The position numbers and the translations under genes were made by a program. 35,181 bases of DNA from Robinsoniella sp. (GTDB lineage: Bacteria; Bacillota; Clostridia; Lachnospirales; Lachnospiraceae): the NCBI GenBank assembly GCA_023664735.1, contig JAMPFB010000017.1, positions 1-35,181 of the forward strand, written 5' to 3'. The notes under the pieces were generated by a model. The model was not told the origin of the DNA, did not search any database, and saw only the letters and a program-made list of their open reading frames with translations. Shown here piece by piece: positions 15,754-23,912 of this stretch (the stretch's first letter is position 1; each line of letters opens with the position of its first letter).

Positions 15754-17756
15754 TTTTTCACCTGAAAAATCCTGAAATTCTCTGCCCTTTCATACTCCTT
15801 GGTAAATCCATCATCCGTATAAAGCTCATAAGAAGCTTCCGTTTCCACAAAGCTTAAAAGCTCCAATTGTTCAAAGTCCACTTCTTCCACGCATTGCCCG
15901 CCCTTCGATAAGGGAAGTATTTTATCGGGGCGGATAAAAAATATCACTTCATCCAAAGCAACATCTATATAATGATGTCCCTTTTCCATAATCTGTTCAC
16001 TTCTATCCGTCAGGCTTTTCATCTTAACCAGTTTCATCCTCTCAGGAAGATATACATATCTGCCTTTTGCATTTTGTTCATATACAGGCGCTATCATAAT
16101 GCTGTCGCCTACCAGAAGCTGATCCTCCACCCTTTTTGCAAAATCATCCTCCCGATAATCAAATGCTAACGGTCTGAACATCATTTCCCCTCTTAAGGAT
16201 GCCTTCATATATTCGCTGTAAATATACGGAAGAATGCCATAACGAATTCCAATCAAATCAGCAAATGCCTGATTGTTCTCAAACTGATATGCTTCCTGTC
16301 TTCTTGTTCCCAATGCGGAATGATTGCGCATCAGCGGCGTAAAAATACCAAATGCCAGCCAACGCAGCAGCAAGTCTTCCGTAGCATGAGCGCCAAAGCC
16401 ACCTAAGTCTGCTCCTATAAACAGGAAGCCGCACATATTCAGGGCAGGCATCATACGAATATTCAACAAAAGGTGTGACCACCATGACATATTATCGCCC
16501 GTCCATATTCCGCCATAACGATGCATTCCTATATAGGATGCTCTGGAAAACATTAATATTCTTTTCTCCGGCTTAAGCTCCTCAAAGGCTTCTCCCGCCG
16601 CCCTTGTCATATAATATCCATACAGGTTATGAACCTTATCATGCCGAATTTTTTGCCCCTTATACTCATGGTAAAAGGACTGGTAATCCTTTGGATTGTT
16701 AGCAACACCTAACACCAGATCCTTCATATGGAAAAATTTGTAAATGTCAAGATTTTCTCCCTGAAGCTTGGCAAGCTCCTTAAATACCTCAGCCAGATTA
16801 TCCTCCGAATAGAAAATTGCCGGTTCGTTCATATCATTCCAAAAGCCCTCAATCCCCTGATCCAAAAGAATCTTGTATTTTTTTCCAAACCAGCTTCTTG
16901 CCTCCTCATTCAACATATCCGGAAAGTGGACTTTTCCCGGCCATACTCCTGCCACAAATTCTTTTCCATTCTCCTTTTTACAGAAATATCCTTTTTCCAT
17001 GCCCTCCTCATATATCTCATAGCCCTCTTCGATTTTTACGCCTGCATCAATAATGGGAACCAAATGAATGCCCTGTTCTTTCATCTCCTGACAAAATGCG
17101 CTGAAATCCGGGAAGGCTTCTTTATTTACCGTAAAGTCCTTATAGCGCTCCATATAATCTATGTCCATATAAACGCTGTCCAAAGGAATCCTGTTTTCCC
17201 TGTGTTGTTTTACTATCTCTCTAATTTCCTCTTCATTCATATAGCTCCACCGGCTCTGCCCATAGCCCAGCGCCCACTTCGGAGCAATATAGCTTTGTCC
17301 AATCATATTCCGGAATGCCTTTACGATTTCCTTTTCTGTTTCACCGGTAATGATATAAAATACCAGATTTGCTTCCTCTGCCGTAATGAACATTCCATTT
17401 CTTTTCGTATATCCCATATCAAAAGTTACTTTTCCCGGAAAATCCACAAAAACGCCAAATAATTCTTTTCCGGAAAGAATAAAAAAGTTATGGGCTCCAT
17501 ACAGGGAATTGGTATCTTCCCTGTGACATGGGTCATCACTACAGTTACTTATATAAAGAAACCCTCTTTTATTGATTCCTCTTACATTTTCACCCAGACC
17601 ATATACAATATCCTCTTCTTCCATTCCATAAGAAAAGCTTATGGATTCTCCTTCCTTTTTCACAGCAAAAAAGGGCATGGGCTGCCCTGCATCTGCTATC
17701 TGTTCTACCACTGCTTCCGTTTCAATGGGTGTTCCATAAACATACTTTAAAATCAT
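15750..17756 (-). CDS. Glycoside hydrolase family 31 alpha-glucosidase-type enzyme
   Basis: A 668-residue GH31 enzyme without a signal peptide, so cytoplasmic. The nucleophile is Asp308 in GFWNDMNEPA and the acid/base is probably Asp421 in WTGDNMSWW. WALGYGQSRWSYMNEEEI at the start of the barrel and RASYIGMHRYGGIW are also typical. It probably releases glucose (or isomaltose or xylose units) from alpha-linked oligosaccharides; exact specificity cannot be read. The frame is open to 17846, but the ATG at 17756 (MILKYVYGTPIE) has AGAAGGAG at proper spacing. Promoter TGGAAA-17-TATGAT and a structured leader precede it. The gene heads a probable GH31-GNAT unit. Confidence 0.93.
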   Translation of the reverse strand: MILKYVYGTPIETEAVVEQIADAGQPMPFFAVKKEGESISFSYGMEEEDIVYGLGENVRGINKRGFLYISNCSDDPCHREDTNSLYGAHNFFILSGKELFGVFVDFPGKVTFDMGYTKRNGMFITAEEANLVFYIITGETEKEIVKAFRNMIGQSYIAPKWALGYGQSRWSYMNEEEIREIVKQHRENRIPLDSVYMDIDYMERYKDFTVNKEAFPDFSAFCQEMKEQGIHLVPIIDAGVKIEEGYEIYEEGMEKGYFCKKENGKEFVAGVWPGKVHFPDMLNEEARSWFGKKYKILLDQGIEGFWNDMNEPAIFYSEDNLAEVFKELAKLQGENLDIYKFFHMKDLVLGVANNPKDYQSFYHEYKGQKIRHDKVHNLYGYYMTRAAGEAFEELKPEKRILMFSRASYIGMHRYGGIWTGDNMSWWSHLLLNIRMMPALNMCGFLFIGADLGGFGAHATEDLLLRWLAFGIFTPLMRNHSALGTRRQEAYQFENNQAFADLIGIRYGILPYIYSEYMKASLRGEMMFRPLAFDYREDDFAKRVEDQLLVGDSIMIAPVYEQNAKGRYVYLPERMKLVKMKSLTDRSEQIMEKGHHYIDVALDEVIFFIRPDKILPLSKGGQCVEEVDFEQLELLSFVETEASYELYTDDGFTKEYERAENFRIFQVKK

Positions 17757-17782
17757 ATAGTTACTCCTTCTCTGCCAATATT

Positions 17783-17830
17783 GCAGGCGGTAACTGCCTG
17801 TCCAAATGGAACATGGCTTTCCCCGCCTGC
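17783..17830 (-). promoter_or_regulatory. Structured 5' leader of the GH31 gene
   Basis: The segments 17783-17790 (GCAGGCGG) and 17823-17830 (CCGCCTGC) are perfect complements. Inside them a GCC/GGC pair and a TGTTCC/GGACA helix can stack, leaving a four-base loop. The structure lies wholly between the predicted transcription start (about 17835) and the ribosome binding site. It matches no riboswitch I recognise. Confidence 0.5.
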
Positions 17831-17841
17831 CGTCTGACACT

Positions 17842-17870
17842 ATCATAGCATGGCACCCTAATGATTTCCA
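17842..17870 (-). promoter_or_regulatory. Promoter of the GH31 gene
   Basis: TGGAAA (17865-17870), 17-base spacer, and TATGAT (17842-17847) preceded by TGC, an extended -10. Confidence 0.6.
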
Positions 17871-17909
17871 GTCTATTTTCGTGTTTTATATATGATTGGG
17901 AGAACTATT

Positions 17910-18596
17910 TCAGCCTACCTTATAGCCTGCTCCCCATACCACCTGAAGATACTGGGGATTTTTCGGGTTCCTTTCAATTTTTTCCCGAATATGGCGAATA
18001 TGGACTGCCACTGTATTATCCACTCCTACAGCCCTCATATGCCAGATACTCTCATATATCTGATTGATAGACAACACCTTTCCATGTTTTTCTACTAAAA
18101 GCTTTAAAATCTTATATTCAATTGGAGTGAGCCTTACTTCATTTCCTTCTACCGTAACCTTCTTCATATCGTCATCAATACACAATTCCCCTACCCGGAA
18201 GGTTGCATCTTCTTTTTTGCCTACACAGGCAAGCTGTATGTAACGGCGGAGCTGTGCCTTGATTCTGGCCACCAACTCTAAAATGCTGCAGGGCTTCACC
18301 AGATAGTCATCTGCTCCCGCACTTAACCCCGCTACCTTGTGCTGCTCATCTCCCTGTTCTGATAATATAATAATAGGCAAATCGTACTTTTCCCTAACTT
18401 TTTCAATAAAGGCAAGGCTTACCTGCGCCTCGCTTTCCATATCCGTTATGAGAAGCTGGATTCCCTCTCTGCCAATTATACGAAGGGCTTCTTTTTCACT
18501 GTATGCCTTCCATACTTCATATCCTTCCCCAGCCAGATAAAATCCAATAAACTCAACCAATTCCTTATCCTTATCAAAAATTAAAATACGATTCAT
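17910..18596 (-). CDS. OmpR/PhoB-family response regulator, orphan, atypical receiver
   Basis: A 228-residue regulator with a receiver domain (about 1-115) and a C-terminal winged-helix DNA-binding domain (about 130-228, ending VVWGAGYKVG). The phospho-acceptor Asp52, Ser79 and Lys101 are present. However, the acidic pocket reads FDKDKE where most relatives have VDDE: the aspartate that binds magnesium aligns with Lys9. The usual Pro and GxDG after the acceptor site are also missing (DMESEAQVS). No histidine kinase gene is adjacent. It lies 88 bases after the anti-sigma gene. It may work with a distant kinase or without phosphorylation. Confidence 0.9.
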   Translation of the reverse strand: MNRILIFDKDKELVEFIGFYLAGEGYEVWKAYSEKEALRIIGREGIQLLITDMESEAQVSLAFIEKVREKYDLPIIILSEQGDEQHKVAGLSAGADDYLVKPCSILELVARIKAQLRRYIQLACVGKKEDATFRVGELCIDDDMKKVTVEGNEVRLTPIEYKILKLLVEKHGKVLSINQIYESIWHMRAVGVDNTVAVHIRHIREKIERNPKNPQYLQVVWGAGYKVG

Positions 18597-18684
18597 TGTG
18601 CGTCTCCTTTCCTTTATTCTTTATAAATCTTTTCCTTTTCTGCTATTATTTAGATGCATAAATCTGCCAAAAAGTCAGTCTCCT

Positions 18685-19482
18685 TTATTCATATGGGGAT
18701 AAATCCATGCTTTCTAGCATCTTATAAACCTCTTCTTCCGTATACCCGATATAATCTCCATATATCTCATATTGTCCTACAACAATAGCAGTATGTATTC
18801 GCCATCCCTCTGGCTTTTCCACTTCAGAATCCACTATCAGATACTGTCTGCCTGCTTTTGTTGTATAGCTTCTCTCATTGGTTGCTCCGTCCGAATAACT
18901 TCTGCTTCCGGCATGTGCCTCACTATTTTTGAAATTCCATATATCCTGAATCACTTCCTTATCATCCACCTTTTTCCAAAAAGTAAGGGCATCATTTTCT
19001 CCCGTTACCCATATATGGATTTCCTCTGCCTGTCCCCTTGGTATTTCCGGCACAACCAAAGGAAATGTCTCCTGCATTTTAAATGCTTCATAAGAGCTAT
19101 AAGTCCTCTCCTCTATTTCTTCGATTATCACCTCATCCGCTTTACTTCTGTTTCCTTTATCTGCCCATTCCTCTAAAATACCTGCCTCTTCTCCTGCCTG
19201 AAATTGCTCCTGCAGACTCACGGTAGTACCTTCACTGCTTTGAAAGCCAAAATCAGCAACATGAATGACATGATAAAGATAATCTGCCGCCTTTACCGTG
19301 GTAAAGCCACATATCAATAAAACAAAAAAGCCCGCCGCTGCTGAAACAGTTTTTTTCCTCCTCCGTCTTCTGGCTCTTTCCCTATGCTCTGCTTCATCCT
19401 GTATTTTCTCATAACATACCGTATATTTTATGGAGTTGTCCAAGGCTTCCTTATACACTTCCCTAAATTTCCTCATAATCAT
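18685..19482 (-). CDS. Putative membrane-bound anti-sigma factor
   Basis: A 265-residue protein with a short cytoplasmic N-terminus ending in a dense basic cluster (RARRRRRKK, about 36-44), one membrane helix (about 47-66) and a 200-residue extracellular domain. The end (YGDYIGYTEEEVYKMLESMD) resembles the DUF4367-type domain of Clostridia anti-sigma proteins. It overlaps the sigma factor gene by 20 bases, and AGGGGAAG inside that gene precedes the ATG. By family analogy it holds the sigma factor at the membrane until a signal arrives. There is no zinc-binding HxxxCxxC motif at the N-terminus, so it is not a ZAS-type anti-sigma factor. Confidence 0.75.
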   Translation of the reverse strand: MIMRKFREVYKEALDNSIKYTVCYEKIQDEAEHRERARRRRRKKTVSAAAGFFVLLICGFTTVKAADYLYHVIHVADFGFQSSEGTTVSLQEQFQAGEEAGILEEWADKGNRSKADEVIIEEIEERTYSSYEAFKMQETFPLVVPEIPRGQAEEIHIWVTGENDALTFWKKVDDKEVIQDIWNFKNSEAHAGSRSYSDGATNERSYTTKAGRQYLIVDSEVEKPEGWRIHTAIVVGQYEIYGDYIGYTEEEVYKMLESMDLSPYE

Positions 19483-19969
19483 ATGCTTCCCCTAATGCTT
19501 TTTTTAATAAAGCCCTTCCTCTGCTTAGCTGGGAAGTAACCGTATTTTCCTTTCTTCCTGTAAGCATGGCAATTTCCCTTATGGAATAATTCTCATAATA
19601 AAATAAGTGAATGACTTCCCTATATTTTCTCGGCAGCTTTAAAATTTCCGCAAGCAGTTTCCTTTCTCTCTCTTTCATAAGATATGCCTGCTCCATTCCC
19701 GGTATCGCTCCTGCCTCCTGCCCGCCAAGCATGTCCACCTTCTTATGCCACCCTGTCCTCCATAATGAACGGCACTGGTTTAATGTTACCTGAATCAGCC
19801 ATGCCTTTTCATGCTCTGCACTGTCAAACTGTATATCTGCTTTTATGTATTTATAAAACACCTCCTGTACTACATCCTCGGCATCCTCCTTACTTTTCAA
19901 CCGTAAAAATGCCAGCTTGTACAAGGTATCCGCATACTTATCGATAGCCTCTTCTTTCTTATTCTTCAT
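19463..19969 (-). CDS. ECF-type RNA polymerase sigma factor
   Basis: A 168-residue sigma-70 family protein of the extracytoplasmic-function group. Region 2 is near residues 8-70 (LYKLAFLRLKSKEDAEDVVQEVF) and region 4 near 105-160 (LPRKYREVIHLFYYENYSIREIAMLTGRKENTVTSQLSRGR, a helix-turn-helix). The overlap with the downstream anti-sigma gene marks them as a pair. TGAAAC occurs about 60 bases upstream, like ECF -35 elements, so autoregulation is possible, but no clear matching -10 is seen. Confidence 0.92.
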   Translation of the reverse strand: MKNKKEEAIDKYADTLYKLAFLRLKSKEDAEDVVQEVFYKYIKADIQFDSAEHEKAWLIQVTLNQCRSLWRTGWHKKVDMLGGQEAGAIPGMEQAYLMKERERKLLAEILKLPRKYREVIHLFYYENYSIREIAMLTGRKENTVTSQLSRGRALLKKALGEAYDYEEI

Positions 19970-20034
19970 TGCTGGTTTATCCCTGTATGTCCCTTAGCTT
20001 TTTTGTCTTCTATATATAATACGTTTCAAAAAGC

Positions 20035-20074
20035 AAAAATACTGCAAAATTTTTAAAAATTTTGCAGTATTTTT
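20035..20074. terminator. Perfect 40-bp palindrome, terminator of the DJ-1 gene
   Basis: Two exact 20-bp arms (20035-20054 and 20055-20074) with no spacer, each beginning AAAAATACTGC on its own strand. As RNA it forms a long hairpin ending in a U-run on either strand, 13 bases after the DJ-1 stop codon. It separates that gene from the sigma factor unit. Confidence 0.85.
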
Positions 20075-20087
20075 AAAAAAATCTTAT

Positions 20088-20639
20088 CTACTGTTTATAA
20101 ATGATTTTATCTGCCAGCTCTTTTGCTGTATCTTCTCCCTTCATCCTTGCCACAATTGCCAGCCCAAATTCAATTGCTGTTCCCATTCCCCTGCTGGTAA
20201 TAATATGCTCTGATATCTCCACCGGATTTTTTGTTACTTTGGCACCTTCCAAATGACTTTCAAAATCCGGATAGGAGCAGGCGTTTCTTCCTTTCAACAT
20301 TCCCCGGTGCCCTAAAATACTAGGAGCCGCACAAATGGCTGAAAGATATTTTCCCTCTTCATAAAACCTCTCTACCTGTTCCATCAGAAGCTTACATGCC
20401 TCTAAGTTCTTTGTACCGGGCATCCCGCCGGGAAGCACAATCATTTTTACTTGGGAAAAATCCACTTCCTCAAGCAGCATATCCGTTTCCACCAAAACCT
20501 TATGAGAACTCTCCACTCCTTTTTCTCCTGTAATGGACACCATAGACACATCAATGGCCGCCCGCCTTAATAAATCCACCACCGTCAAGGCTTCGATTTC
20601 TTCAAAGCCTGTTCCAAAAAATACACATACCTTGTTCAT
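20088..20639 (-). CDS. DJ-1/PfpI family protein
   Basis: A 183-residue member of the DJ-1/ThiJ/PfpI superfamily. The nucleophile elbow cysteine is Cys103 (AICAAPSILG) and the conserved glutamate is Glu14 (GFEEIEA), with the PGGMPG loop at 70-75, as in YajL-like proteins. Bacterial relatives include putative deglycases, chaperones and ThiJ-type proteins of uncertain activity; the exact function here is unknown. GGAAG precedes the ATG, and a consensus promoter and strong terminator make it a single-gene unit. Confidence 0.9.
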   Translation of the reverse strand: MNKVCVFFGTGFEEIEALTVVDLLRRAAIDVSMVSITGEKGVESSHKVLVETDMLLEEVDFSQVKMIVLPGGMPGTKNLEACKLLMEQVERFYEEGKYLSAICAAPSILGHRGMLKGRNACSYPDFESHLEGAKVTKNPVEISEHIITSRGMGTAIEFGLAIVARMKGEDTAKELADKIIYKQ

Positions 20640-20699
20640 CTCTTACTTCCTTTCCCTATTTTCTTTCTAATTGCTTTTTATCTGGATTGTTTTCTGTTT

Positions 20700-20728
20700 A
20701 TTATACAAGAGCGGAGAGGGATTTTCAA
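20700..20728 (-). promoter_or_regulatory. Promoter of the DJ-1 gene
   Basis: TTGAAA (20723-20728), 17-base spacer and TATAAT (20700-20705), a near-consensus sigma A promoter about 60 bases before the gene. Confidence 0.75.
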
Positions 20729-20740
20729 TAAATGAAGTAA

Positions 20741-20784
20741 TACTAATACACCAAAATAGTAATAGTTCAGCCCCTAAACTAGTA
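20741..20784 (+). repeat. Possible remnant of the palindromic repeat family
   Basis: The segment begins TACTAATACACCAAAATAG, similar to TACTAACGCACCAAAGTAC in the copy at the right edge (35159-35177). It continues into GTAATAGTTCAGCC, one base different from the family terminus GTAACAGTTCAGCC. The order differs from other copies. It sits between the divergent DJ-1 and CYTH promoters. Confidence 0.4.
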
Positions 20785-20800
20785 TTTTCCCCCTCACATA

Positions 20801-20809
20801 TGGTATACT
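20801..20809 (+). promoter_or_regulatory. Extended -10 promoter of the CYTH gene
   Basis: TGG followed by TATACT, about 42 bases before the ATG. No good -35 box is seen 17 bases upstream, consistent with an extended -10 promoter. Confidence 0.5.
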
Positions 20810-20850
20810 TATAACATCAAAAAGAAACCGAAAATAGGAGACCCACTTTC

Positions 20851-21288
20851 ATGGAAATAGAACGCAAATTTTTAATCAAATCACTTCCCGCCCAACTGGA
20901 AACCTGCTCCAAAAAGCATTTAGAGCAAGCTTACTTATGTACTGCACCTGTTATCCGCATCCGACAGGAAGGGGATGAATACGTTCTCACTTATAAGGGA
21001 AACGGGCTTATGGTTCGTGAGGAATATAATCTTCCTCTGACAAAGGAAGCATATATACATTTAAAGGAGAAAGCAGACGGAAATGTCATCATGAAAACCC
21101 GTTACTATCTTCCAGAAAAAAACGGGCTTACCATTGAACTGGATATTTTTGAAGGGATACATGCCCCTCTTATTATGGCTGAAGTGGAGTTTCCCAATGA
21201 AGAGGCGGCAGCTTCCTATCTGCCTCCGGACTGGTTTGATAAGGAAGTTACAAACGACCCTGCTTATCATAATTCAAATATGATTTAA
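20851..21288 (+). CDS. CYTH domain protein (triphosphate tunnel metalloenzyme)
   Basis: A 145-residue protein with the EIERKF signature at its N-terminus, paired basic residues in IRIRQ, YKGNG and KTRYYLP, and acidic metal-binding positions in ELDIFEG and AEVEFP, the alternating charge pattern lining the CYTH tunnel. Members hydrolyse tripolyphosphate, thiamine triphosphate or other triphosphates; the substrate here is unknown. It is the only confident plus-strand gene of the window. AGGAGA lies nine bases before the ATG. It ends convergently with a LacI gene and the two share a terminator palindrome. Confidence 0.9.
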   Translation: MEIERKFLIKSLPAQLETCSKKHLEQAYLCTAPVIRIRQEGDEYVLTYKGNGLMVREEYNLPLTKEAYIHLKEKADGNVIMKTRYYLPEKNGLTIELDIFEGIHAPLIMAEVEFPNEEAAASYLPPDWFDKEVTNDPAYHNSNMI

Positions 21289-21341
21289 TCAGCTTTTATT
21301 TTGATAATGTTGTTATAAAACTCTATGTGCCCTATAAAAAG

Positions 21342-21363
21342 GAGAGGCGCATATGCGCCTCTC
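21342..21363. terminator. Shared convergent terminator between the CYTH and LacI genes
   Basis: A perfect 22-bp palindrome (GAGAGGCGCAT and its complement). On the minus strand it is followed by CTTTTTATAG; on the plus strand by ACTCTTTTA. The LacI stop codon (21362-21364) lies within its edge. Confidence 0.85.
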
Positions 21364-22399
21364 ACTCTTTTATGCTTTTTGTGGATTCACGAACTACAAT
21401 CTCACCTGAAAAAACTCTATGCTGATGCTGCTTTTTCCCTGATATGATATCAAATAGCAATCCAATCGTTTCCTTTGCCATTTCCTCGATTGGCTGATGC
21501 ACCGTCGTAATCGTCGGAATACTATATTTTCCAATGTCGATTCCATCATAGCCTACCACTGAATAATCATCAGGTACTTTTTTTCCGGCTTCATGGATGG
21601 CTCTTAAGGCTCCCACTGCCATCATATCAGAAATAGCATACAAAGCTGTAAATTCTTCGCCGGAAGCCAGCAGCTGCTTTGTCGCCTGATAGCCATTCTC
21701 CATGCTATAAAGCTCCAAATCCTGATCCATAGGTCTGACCAATTCCTGCCTGAAAGAAATTCCATGCTCTTTCAATGCCTTTTTATATCCTTCCAAACGC
21801 AGCTTTCCAATACTTTCATCCTCTTTAGAGGCTGAAATCATGGCAATCTTTTTATGACCGGATTGTATCAGGTAATCAACGATTCGATAGCTCTCTTTCC
21901 TATCATCTACCGATATGGTAGAAAACATGGCTTTATCTATAGTTTCTGCAGAGCCTCCCACTGTACTTAAAATAAAGGGCACGTTCAAATATCCCAGCTT
22001 TTCTGAAGAATGCTGAAAATATCCGCCCAAAAATATAATCCCTTTCAACCGTTTTTCCTTTACAAGCTCTAATGCCACATCTATTTCATCTTCATCATGT
22101 TCTACATGATGCAGCACCATTGCATACTTCTTTTTCTTGATTTCTTTTTCAATGGATTTTACCATGCTTGTAAAAAAGGGATTATTCATTCCCTTAACCA
22201 ATACGGCTATGGTCTTAGCTTCTGTGCGCTTTAAATTTCGCGCACTATTATTAGGCACATATCCCTGCTCCCTAATGACTCTGTTAATCATACTTTTCGT
22301 TTCTGGATTAATGTCAGGATGATTATTTATAGCACGGGATACTGTACTAATGCCCACACCGCATATTCTTGCAATATCCTTAATCGTTACCTGCTCCAT
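21362..22399 (-). CDS. LacI family transcriptional regulator (MalR-like, end of the maltodextrin operon)
   Basis: A 345-residue repressor with an N-terminal LacI helix-turn-helix (TIKDIARICGVGISTVSRAINN), hinge helix NNSARNLKR, and a periplasmic-binding-type ligand domain (about 62-340). It follows malQ by 29 bases and ends the run of binding protein, two permeases and malQ, so it probably controls them in response to a maltodextrin. A LacI-type palindrome lies at the promoter of that run (27321-27334). Its stop codon falls within the terminator stem. Confidence 0.92.
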   Translation of the reverse strand: MEQVTIKDIARICGVGISTVSRAINNHPDINPETKSMINRVIREQGYVPNNSARNLKRTEAKTIAVLVKGMNNPFFTSMVKSIEKEIKKKKYAMVLHHVEHDEDEIDVALELVKEKRLKGIIFLGGYFQHSSEKLGYLNVPFILSTVGGSAETIDKAMFSTISVDDRKESYRIVDYLIQSGHKKIAMISASKEDESIGKLRLEGYKKALKEHGISFRQELVRPMDQDLELYSMENGYQATKQLLASGEEFTALYAISDMMAVGALRAIHEAGKKVPDDYSVVGYDGIDIGKYSIPTITTVHQPIEEMAKETIGLLFDIISGKKQHQHRVFSGEIVVRESTKSIKE

Positions 22400-22428
22400 A
22401 AATGTCTTCCCTGCCGTCCATTAAATTT

Positions 22429-23901
22429 TTACAAACGATAATAAAGATTTGTCATGTCATACATCTCTTCTGCCAGTTCTTCTGTAAACTGTCCGTCCAA
22501 CAGTCGCCATTTCCAGTTGTCACCTAAGGTAGATGGTATATTGATCCTTGCTTCAGAACCTAACCCTAAATAGTCCTGCATAGGGATAATTGCTGTATCC
22601 GCCACACTTGCCATACACGCCCTTATAAATTCCTTATATATATCCTTATTGGAACGAATATTCAGATATTTTTTGGCAAAAGCCTTATCCTTCTTTGCAA
22701 AGGTTGACCACCAGCCCACAATAGTATCATTATCATGGGTTCCTGTATATACAATACAGTTCTTATCATAATTATGAGGTAAATAATCGCTTTCTTCCTT
22801 GGAATCAAAAGCAAACTGCATAATTTTCATGCCCGGATATCCGGTCTTCTTTACCAGCTTAATCACTGTATCTGTTAAGAATCCCAAATCCTCTGCAATT
22901 ACATCCTTTTCTCCCAGCTTCTCTTTAATTGCTTTAAATAAGTCATATCCCGGTCCTTTTTCCCATTCGCCAAACTCCGCTGTCTCATCTCCGTAAGGAA
23001 TAGCATAATACTCATCAAAGCCCCTGAAATGGTCGATGCGCACTACATCATATAACTGATAGCAGTAAGCCATACGCTTTATCCACCATTCATAGCCGGT
23101 TTCCTTGTGATAGGACCATTTATATAAGGGATTGCCCCATAACTGTCCTGTTTTAGAAAATGCATCCGGCGGACATCCTGCTACTGCAATTGGCGTCAGG
23201 GTCTCATCAAACTGGAACAACTCCGGATTTGCCCATGTATCAGAACTGTCAAATGCTACATAAATAGGAATATCTCCAATAATTTCAATTTCCTTCTCAT
23301 TGGCATACTCTTTCAACGCAGTCCATTGCTTTATGAAATAATACTGCTGGAATTTATAAAAGTCAACTTCATCCTTATATTTTTCCCTATAGGCTTTTAA
23401 CGCATGCTCCTGACGTGTCTTTATATCTTCATCCCACTCGTTATAGCCAGCGCCGCCAAAGGAATTTTTGACTGCCATAAATAAAGCATAATCCTCCAGC
23501 CAATAGCTGTTTTCCTTTACAAACTTATTATAAAGAGTATTTGTTAAGTCAAATCTGGAAAATGCTTTTCTTAAAACTTCAAATCTGGCATTATAGATTT
23601 TTTCATAATCTACATAAGCTGCATTATCGCCAAAATCATATTTATCACATTCCTTTTTCATCAGCAAGCCTTCTTTAATCAATTCTTCCAAATCAATATA
23701 ATAGGGATTGCCGGCAAAGGTGGAGAAAGACTGGTATGGAGAATCCCCATACCCAGTCGGTCCTAAAGGCAGAATCTGCCAATAGCTCTGTCCGCCTTTT
23801 TCTAATAGGTCAACAAACTCATATGCCTTTGCACCGAAGGTGCCGATTCCGTACTTTGACGGAATACTGGAAATTGGTAATAAAACACCGCTCTTTCTCA
23901 T
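22429..23901 (-). CDS. malQ: 4-alpha-glucanotransferase (amylomaltase, GH77)
   Basis: Transfers alpha-1,4-glucan segments between maltooligosaccharides, releasing glucose and making longer chains that phosphorylase can use. GH77 landmarks: SPYQSFSTFAGNPYYIDL near residues 54-71, nucleophile Asp290 in VRIDHFRGF, acid/base Glu337 in IAEDLG, and stabiliser Asp390 in GTHDND. An ATG at 23913 shares a base with the preceding stop codon (TAATG), but the ATG at 23901 has GGAGG five to six bases upstream and gives 490 residues starting MRKSGVLLPI, as in relatives. Confidence 0.96.
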   Translation of the reverse strand: MRKSGVLLPISSIPSKYGIGTFGAKAYEFVDLLEKGGQSYWQILPLGPTGYGDSPYQSFSTFAGNPYYIDLEELIKEGLLMKKECDKYDFGDNAAYVDYEKIYNARFEVLRKAFSRFDLTNTLYNKFVKENSYWLEDYALFMAVKNSFGGAGYNEWDEDIKTRQEHALKAYREKYKDEVDFYKFQQYYFIKQWTALKEYANEKEIEIIGDIPIYVAFDSSDTWANPELFQFDETLTPIAVAGCPPDAFSKTGQLWGNPLYKWSYHKETGYEWWIKRMAYCYQLYDVVRIDHFRGFDEYYAIPYGDETAEFGEWEKGPGYDLFKAIKEKLGEKDVIAEDLGFLTDTVIKLVKKTGYPGMKIMQFAFDSKEESDYLPHNYDKNCIVYTGTHDNDTIVGWWSTFAKKDKAFAKKYLNIRSNKDIYKEFIRACMASVADTAIIPMQDYLGLGSEARINIPSTLGDNWKWRLLDGQFTEELAEEMYDMTNLYYRL

Positions 23902-23912
23902 GTTTTCCTCCA

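Noticed and set aside
16728-17462. Long plus-strand open frame (244 codons) opposite the GH31 gene
   Set aside because: It is an antisense shadow of a clear GH31 coding region, has no family resemblance and is rich in residues expected from reading the complement.
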